Assembly (NCBI GenBank): GCA_030431515.1
Contig: JAUIIX010000019.1
Span: 1-47,500, forward strand
Source: a bacterium
GTDB taxonomy: Bacteria; Bacteroidota; Ignavibacteria; Kapaibacteriales; UBA2268
Direction of reading: 5' to 3'
DNA: 47,500 bases
Below, in pieces: positions 43,186 through 47,500 of the stretch. Below the pieces are notes generated by a model. That model did no database searches, was not told the origin of the DNA, and was given only the letters and a program-made list of their open reading frames with translations. Within the stretch, counting starts at the first letter, position 1. The number at the start of each line of letters is the position of its first letter. The position numbers were made by a program, and so were the translations under genes.

Positions 43186-43776
43186 TTATTCTCCTGTATT
43201 ATCATTTTTAGTTACTTCACCCAAAGCTACATCGAACTCAATTAAGTTTCCAGATTTAGCTTGATCTTCTTGGTATTGAAGAGCTTTTTTTAGTACTATG
43301 TCTCTATCGGTTCCAGTTACTTCGGCTTTACCATTTTCTGCAATATTCCCTTGCAATTTATTCTCAGGGAGTGAGGAGAAGAAATGCTTCATTCCATCAA
43401 TAGTATTTAAACTTTCTTTTTTATCAGCACTAATTGAAAATTCAATTTTCTTATCATTAGTATGAAGTGCTTCAAATAGATTTACTACATTGTCTTTGTG
43501 GAAAGGTAAGATTTTACCTTGTTTAATTAAAGATTCAGCAAACTCTTCTGATGCCTTAGTCCTTTTATCTCGTTTAAGCTCTTCAACTTCTTTGAATAAC
43601 TTAATCTCATTTTCGGAGAATTGAGGTTTTTCCTCTTCTGGCTTTTTATCTTCCATTGGATTTGCCTTTATCCAATCATCAACTGCTTCTTTAAAAGAAA
43701 CGCCGACTTCGTCAGAAACATTTTCTTTTATCCAGTTTACTATAAACTCAATTAATCGAGTTATATATTCGTTCAT
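43186..43776 (-). CDS. scaffold protein from internal start (Mu gpZ-like)
   Basis: Inside the protease gene, codon 382 is an ATG (43776) preceded by AAGGAG with a six-base spacer, a far better site than most starts in this phage. It begins MNEYITRLIEFIVNWIKE and would give a 196-residue helical protein equal to the scaffold part of the full-length product. In Mu (gpI/gpZ) and lambda (C/Nu3) the scaffold is made in just this way. That it is used here is an inference. Confidence 0.75.
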   Translation of the reverse strand: MNEYITRLIEFIVNWIKENVSDEVGVSFKEAVDDWIKANPMEDKKPEEEKPQFSENEIKLFKEVEELKRDKRTKASEEFAESLIKQGKILPFHKDNVVNLFEALHTNDKKIEFSISADKKESLNTIDGMKHFFSSLPENKLQGNIAENGKAEVTGTDRDIVLKKALQYQEDQAKSGNLIEFDVALGEVTKNDNTGE

Positions 43777-44919
43777 ACTGAACTCCTTATTATTATTTAA
43801 ACTATTATTTATTACATTTTCTAATTGTGTCTTTGTCAAATCCTTTGTATTCATTGGTACTAAAGCAAATTGCCAATTATCATTATTTAGATTCACTCCT
43901 ATATTAATTGCAGCTTGAACAATTCGAGAGCGTATAATCTCCTTTTCGTGTTCAGTATATTCTTTCATTTTATTATCTTGATGAACTAATGCTATACTTG
44001 AAAGCACTTGTGTTTTTGTCTTAACAGCAAATCTATAATGAACTGGATCTGCAAAATCTGAATCCTTATATTCTGACCAATGTTTAGGCTTATCTCTTTT
44101 TAAACTATCTTTCAATTCGATTTCTACAAATTCGTTCTTCTTACCTTCTGAAAAAGCCCATAATCTATTGTCATCTTTCATATCAATATTATACCTCTTG
44201 ATACCTTTAAGTAATCTTGCAGATATAACTTGCTTTTCAATAGTTGTATATTTTTCTCTCATTTCCCAATCACCAAAAGCTCTATAACTTGCTATGAAGT
44301 TTTCTTCATCGTGCATTGGGAACATAAAGTTAACAGGGTCTGCAAAATCTTCTTCTTCTATATCTGAATAAGCTTTAGGTTTTTCCATGTATCCGATATT
44401 ATCTTTTCTGTTGATCCCATATTTCTCTTCTCTTTCAAGTAGTAATGCTTTAGAATCTTTAACAGGTTCATCAGAATTATCAATAGAGCTATCATCTACA
44501 AAATCAAATCCTCTAAATTTTTTATCTCCATCATTAAATTCAACTGGTTTTAATCCTTGAACTGCAGGAGGAACACCACCCAACATACCAATATGTCTCA
44601 ACCTATTATCTTCATACAAAGCAATAGAAACCTTTTTATATTGCTCATCTTTAATTTCTTCTTCAAACAATTTATTGAATTCAACATGGGCTTTCATTAC
44701 ACCATTGTCATATTCTAATTTTTTAACCCAACCATAAGCTGGTGCATCTGTTTCAGGGTGCCCTTTTACAATTGGAACTTCAAATGAATTGTTACTTTCA
44801 ACTGATTCATTATATATATTTACAATATTCTGGACATCTTCTTCAGTCCATTCTTTTTCATTACCTGCATTATCGGTATGGGTTCCTGCTCTAAATACTT
44901 CAATGATTTTAATTGACAT
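43186..44919 (-). CDS. capsid maturation protease with scaffold (Mu gpI-like)
   Basis: A 577-residue protein in four parts. Residues 1-140 are a Mu gpI-like protease: VPIVKGHPETDAPAYGWV (His54 candidate) and KKVSIALY (Ser98 candidate nucleophile). Residues ~181-249 and 278-346 are two copies of a small domain with FADPV (DUF6582-like), and ~360-577 is a helical scaffold. An in-frame ATG inside the gene (43776) has a perfect ribosome site (see next entry). A tail of KEENTGE-like acidic residues closes it. It is the first gene of the long minus-strand run. Confidence 0.8.
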   Translation of the reverse strand: MSIKIIEVFRAGTHTDNAGNEKEWTEEDVQNIVNIYNESVESNNSFEVPIVKGHPETDAPAYGWVKKLEYDNGVMKAHVEFNKLFEEEIKDEQYKKVSIALYEDNRLRHIGMLGGVPPAVQGLKPVEFNDGDKKFRGFDFVDDSSIDNSDEPVKDSKALLLEREEKYGINRKDNIGYMEKPKAYSDIEEEDFADPVNFMFPMHDEENFIASYRAFGDWEMREKYTTIEKQVISARLLKGIKRYNIDMKDDNRLWAFSEGKKNEFVEIELKDSLKRDKPKHWSEYKDSDFADPVHYRFAVKTKTQVLSSIALVHQDNKMKEYTEHEKEIIRSRIVQAAINIGVNLNNDNWQFALVPMNTKDLTKTQLENVINNSLNNNKEFSMNEYITRLIEFIVNWIKENVSDEVGVSFKEAVDDWIKANPMEDKKPEEEKPQFSENEIKLFKEVEELKRDKRTKASEEFAESLIKQGKILPFHKDNVVNLFEALHTNDKKIEFSISADKKESLNTIDGMKHFFSSLPENKLQGNIAENGKAEVTGTDRDIVLKKALQYQEDQAKSGNLIEFDVALGEVTKNDNTGE

Positions 44920-45083
44920 TTATCTATCCTGTAAATTCTTTAATGCAAAACTCTCTATAAAAAAATACTATCCATACCACTTACATTGTCATTCTTATTG
45001 TCACGCAGTCTGCCATTTTGAATGACAGACTTAACACTTTGAGTGTATTAATTTCGCATTTATTTAACTCAATAAGGTGTATT
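44920..45083. promoter_or_regulatory. divergent promoter region with two palindromes
   Basis: The 164 bases between the head operon and the ParB-methyltransferase gene hold GTCTGCCATT-TTG-AATGACAGAC (45008-45030, one mismatch) and ACACT-TTG-AGTGT (45034-45046), plus TGTCA elements at 44987 and 44999. They look like operators for a phage regulator acting on both arms. AGGAT precedes the minus-strand start and AAGGTG the plus-strand one. No clear -7 element is seen. Confidence 0.5.
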
Positions 45084-46478
45084 ATGATTAAACTCAGTTC
45101 CATTAAGAAAAACCCAAACAATCCTAGACTTATTAAAGATGATAAGTTCCAACAATTATGTGATTCAATTAATAAGTTCCCTAAGATGTTTAAACTAAGA
45201 CCAATTATTATTGATGAAAATAATGTAGTTCTTGGTGGTAATATGAGACTTCAAGCGTTGAAAGAATTAAAATTTAAAGAAATACCTGATGAGTGGGTAA
45301 AGAAAGCAGATGAATTAACAGAAGAACAAAAGAAAGAATTTATTATTAAAGACAATCTAGGCTATGGAGAATGGAACTGGCAAATATTAAACGATGAATG
45401 GAGCATTGAAGAATTAGAGGAATGGGGTTTAAGCGAAGATGACTTTCAATCTTTAGACGATGATTTTTTAGAATTACCAAAACCAAAGAAATTATTAGAT
45501 AGATTTATTATTCCACCATTTTCAGTTCTTGATACTAAATTAGGTTACTGGCAACAAAGAAAAAATTGGTGGTTAGATAAAGGAATAAAAAGTGAGTTAG
45601 GTAGGAAAGATGGATTGACTTATGGAAAAACTGCTCAACCACCTAGATATTATGAAATCAAAAACGAGTTAAAAGCAAAAGGATTGCCTTCAGATACTGA
45701 TGCTGTATTTAAAGAATGTGAACGAAAAGGAATAAAATTATTAGGTAATGAAAATGGTTCAACTTCAATTTTTGACCCTGTGCTTTGTGAGTTAGCTTAC
45801 CAATGGTTCAATCTACAAAAAGGAAGTATTCTCGACCCATTCGCTGGTGGTTCTGTTAGAGGTATTGTAGCTTCTATGTTAGGCTTTGATTATTATGGTA
45901 ATGATTTAAGTAAAGAACAGATAGAAGCAAATTATGATAATGCAAAAGAAGTGTTAAATAATAATATTCCTAATTGGACAACTGGAGATAGTAAGGATAT
46001 TGATAAAATAATGGAAGGTAAAACTTTCGATTTCTTATTCTCTTGTCCACCTTATGCAGATTTAGAAGTTTATTCTGATGATCCAGGTGATATATCAAAT
46101 ATGGAATATTCTGATTTCCTTAATGTGTATAAAGAAATAATACAAAAATCTTGTGAAATGCTAAAAGAAAATAGATTTGCTGTATTTGTTGTTGGAGATA
46201 TAAGAGATAAACAGGGGAGATATAGGAACTTTGTTTCACACACAATTGAAGCGTTTATTGAATCAGGATTATCTTTATACAATGAAATGATATTAGTAAA
46301 TCAATTAGCAAGTTTAGCAATTAGAGTAGGAAATCAATTTGGTAAGTTTAGGAAGATAGGAAAACATCATCAAAATGTATTAGTATTCTATAAAGGTGAT
46401 ACTACTAAAATCAAAGAACACTTCCCAGAATTAGATTTTTCATATTTAGAAGAATCAACGGAAAATATAGACTTATAG
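45084..46478 (+). CDS. ParB-domain/DNA methyltransferase fusion
   Basis: Taken from the ATG at 45084 (AAGGTG upstream), 464 residues. Residues 1-~130 are a ParB/Srx-type domain (VVLGGNMRLQALKEL at 48-62). The rest is a DNA methyltransferase with motif I DPFAGG at 251-256, SCPPY at 320-324 (motif IV, where N4-cytosine enzymes have SPPY and N6-adenine DPPY) and VVGDIRD at 369-375. Fusions like this are common in phages near the terminase and may protect or mark phage DNA. The target base and sequence cannot be told. Confidence 0.8.
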   Translation: MIKLSSIKKNPNNPRLIKDDKFQQLCDSINKFPKMFKLRPIIIDENNVVLGGNMRLQALKELKFKEIPDEWVKKADELTEEQKKEFIIKDNLGYGEWNWQILNDEWSIEELEEWGLSEDDFQSLDDDFLELPKPKKLLDRFIIPPFSVLDTKLGYWQQRKNWWLDKGIKSELGRKDGLTYGKTAQPPRYYEIKNELKAKGLPSDTDAVFKECERKGIKLLGNENGSTSIFDPVLCELAYQWFNLQKGSILDPFAGGSVRGIVASMLGFDYYGNDLSKEQIEANYDNAKEVLNNNIPNWTTGDSKDIDKIMEGKTFDFLFSCPPYADLEVYSDDPGDISNMEYSDFLNVYKEIIQKSCEMLKENRFAVFVVGDIRDKQGRYRNFVSHTIEAFIESGLSLYNEMILVNQLASLAIRVGNQFGKFRKIGKHHQNVLVFYKGDTTKIKEHFPELDFSYLEESTENIDL

Positions 46479-46506
46479 TTACATATTGACAAGTTATGAC
46501 AAGCGG

Positions 46507-46932
46507 ATGAAAAGAAAAAACTTCATAAAGAAACTTACAGATGAGCAGTTCTTAACGATACTAAGAGCTAACATGGGTTTATTTTCGAGAACTGCTAGAG
46601 CAATTAAAATGCAATATAATATTGATTATTCAAGGCAAGCTGTAAGAGATAGAGCTTTAAAGCATAAAGAGGTTTATGATGATATTATTGAGGAAGGAAT
46701 TGATATAGGAGAGGAAAATTTACATTCTTTAATGAGATCAAGAAACGAAAATATGAAATTTAAATCAACAGTATTCTTTTTGAAAATGAAAGGAAAAGAT
46801 AGGGGATATACAGATAGACTTGATTTGAATGTACATAATGATGAGTTAGAAGAGATAAGCGTTGTGCCACAAAGTAAAGAATCGATAGAGAAATATAAAG
46901 ACTTTATGAGAGTATTAAAAAATGATAATTAA
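46507..46932 (+). CDS. terminase small subunit
   Basis: About 141 residues from the ATG at 46507 (the TTG at 46486 has no ribosome site). A helix-turn-helix opening of the LILRANMGLFSRTARAI/DYSRQAVRDRALKH type, followed by FKSTVFFLKMKGKDRGYTDR, fits small terminase subunits that recognise the packaging site. It overlaps the large terminase by 11 bases. Confidence 0.75.
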   Translation: MKRKNFIKKLTDEQFLTILRANMGLFSRTARAIKMQYNIDYSRQAVRDRALKHKEVYDDIIEEGIDIGEENLHSLMRSRNENMKFKSTVFFLKMKGKDRGYTDRLDLNVHNDELEEISVVPQSKESIEKYKDFMRVLKNDN

Positions 46933-47500
46933 CACTCCTATTAGTTTTGCTATAGATGATAGTAAAAGGAATAATAATAAATATATTCCTGCTGAACATT
47001 TATTGCTTTTGGAGGAAAAACTCTTAAAAGTTTACAATGGAGAAATAACCAGGTTAATTGTATCAATGCCACCTCGACATGGAAAATCTCATTTAATATC
47101 TGAATACTTCCCTTTTTGGTGGTTATTTAATAGACCTGATGATAAAATTATTATAAGTTCTTACTCTGTGGATTTAGCTGAACAATGGGCTATTAAATCA
47201 AAAGAACATTTTAAGAAGTATGCCAAACTCAATAAGCTTAAAATAGATATTGATAGAAATAACTATTGGAATATTAAAAATAAAAAAGGTGGATTAACTG
47301 CTGTTGGAGTTGGTGGAGCAATAACAGGTAAAGGTGCAGACCTTTTTATAATAGATGACCCAATTAAAAATAGTGATGAAGCATTAAGTCCTGTGTATAG
47401 AGATAAAACTTATAGGTGGTTTCAATCTACGGCATATACTAGATTAGAACCAAATGGTGTTTTTGTTATTGTAATGACAAGATGGCATCACGATGATTTA
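46922..47500 (+). CDS. terminase large subunit, 5' part
   Basis: The frame opens at ATG 46922 and continues past the window end, 193 codons visible. PPRHGKS (Walker A, ~51-57), LFIIDDPI (Walker B, ~140) and VMTRWHHDDL (the ATPase coupling region) identify the DNA-packaging motor. AEHLLLLEEKLLKVYNGEITRLIVSMPPRHGKS is the usual N-terminal order. The nuclease domain lies beyond the window. Confidence 0.92.
   Translation, partial: MIINTPISFAIDDSKRNNNKYIPAEHLLLLEEKLLKVYNGEITRLIVSMPPRHGKSHLISEYFPFWWLFNRPDDKIIISSYSVDLAEQWAIKSKEHFKKYAKLNKLKIDIDRNNYWNIKNKKGGLTAVGVGGAITGKGADLFIIDDPIKNSDEALSPVYRDKTYRWFQSTAYTRLEPNGVFVIVMTRWHHDDL

Larger units (their letters stand above)
23682..47500. mobile_element. prophage (left part; right end outside window)
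   Basis: A continuous block of phage head, tail, lysis and packaging genes next to a tRNA-Ser, with host genes on the left. The head genes match the Mu set (gpI-like protease and nested scaffold, capsid, gp35-like, DUF2190, DUF1320), while the tail is of the long flexible type (2095-residue tape measure, G/GT frameshift, no sheath or baseplate-wedge gene recognised). The left boundary lies between 23548 and 23735; the right end, integrase or transposase and repressor are not in the window. AT-richness is like the host's, so the phage is well adapted to this lineage. Confidence 0.88.

Noticed and set aside
44789-45025. 78-codon plus-strand frame across the start of the protease gene
   Set aside because: It mostly mirrors the minus-strand coding region and ends in the operator region.
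1-47500. CRISPR array, insertion sequence or toxin-antitoxin system
   Set aside because: No regular short repeats with spacers, transposase or typical small gene pairs were seen.

Overview
The window is an AT-rich stretch of a bacterial chromosome that runs into a prophage. Host genes fill positions 1 to about 23.5 kb. They suggest a member of the Bacteroidota / FCB group, possibly a Kapabacteria- or Ignavibacteria-like lineage. The evidence is several proteins with type IX secretion (T9SS) C-terminal sorting domains, a PorV/PorQ-family outer-membrane protein, OmpA/PD40 and lamin-tail proteins, and TAATTTTG-type -7 promoter elements of the Bacteroidota kind. The exact lineage is an inference.

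Host layout. (1) 1-609 is the tail of a T9SS cargo gene. (2) 1409-5846 (minus) is a tightly overlapping four-gene operon: a degenerate histidine-kinase-like protein, a FimV-like membrane protein, a small T9SS-tail protein and a PorV-like barrel. (3) 6189-10038 (minus) holds an acyl-CoA dehydrogenase, an OmpA/PD40 protein and lspA. (4) 10.28-10.49 kb is a gene-free stretch with nested inverted repeats, a candidate structured RNA. (5) 10547-13514 holds two paralogous secreted Asp-box beta-propellers and a small barrel-like protein, marked by an 85-bp direct repeat. (6) 13662-15864 is an ECF sigma factor overlapping a membrane protein that looks like an anti-sigma factor yet ends in a T9SS-type domain. 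(7) 16051-23306 holds thiamine pyrophosphokinase, free-Met-(R)-sulfoxide reductase, a lamin-tail protein, homogentisate dioxygenase, a GNAT-like protein, a ROK kinase and a GT4 glycosyltransferase. (8) A tRNA-Ser(UGA) lies at 23465-23547.

Prophage. From just after the tRNA to the window end lies a tailed-phage genome. Its head genes resemble the Mu head module (gpI-like protease with nested scaffold, capsid, gp35-like, DUF2190 cement, DUF1320), and its tail looks siphovirus-like: a 2095-residue tape measure, a gpG/gpGT chaperone pair with a readable -1 frameshift, and no sheath gene seen. The minus-strand run (44919 to 23736) goes protease/scaffold, capsid, head completion, lysis (holin-like, membrane lysozyme, spanin-like), collar/propeller fibre and accessory genes, tail genes with an embedded glycosyltransferase-like gene, then G/GT and tape measure. 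On the plus strand, diverging at about 45 kb from an intergenic region with two palindromes, are a ParB-methyltransferase fusion, the small terminase and the start of the large terminase. Portal, integrase or transposase, repressor and the right end are outside the window.

The points most worth a second look are: the frameshifted chaperone; the in-frame internal scaffold start; the collar domain split by a beta-propeller; the glycosyltransferase-like gene coupled to a tail gene; the membrane-embedded lysozyme; a tRNA-like mini-helix between two head genes; the anti-sigma/T9SS fusion; the pseudokinase/FimV-like/PorV-like operon; and the structured intergenic element near 10.4 kb.
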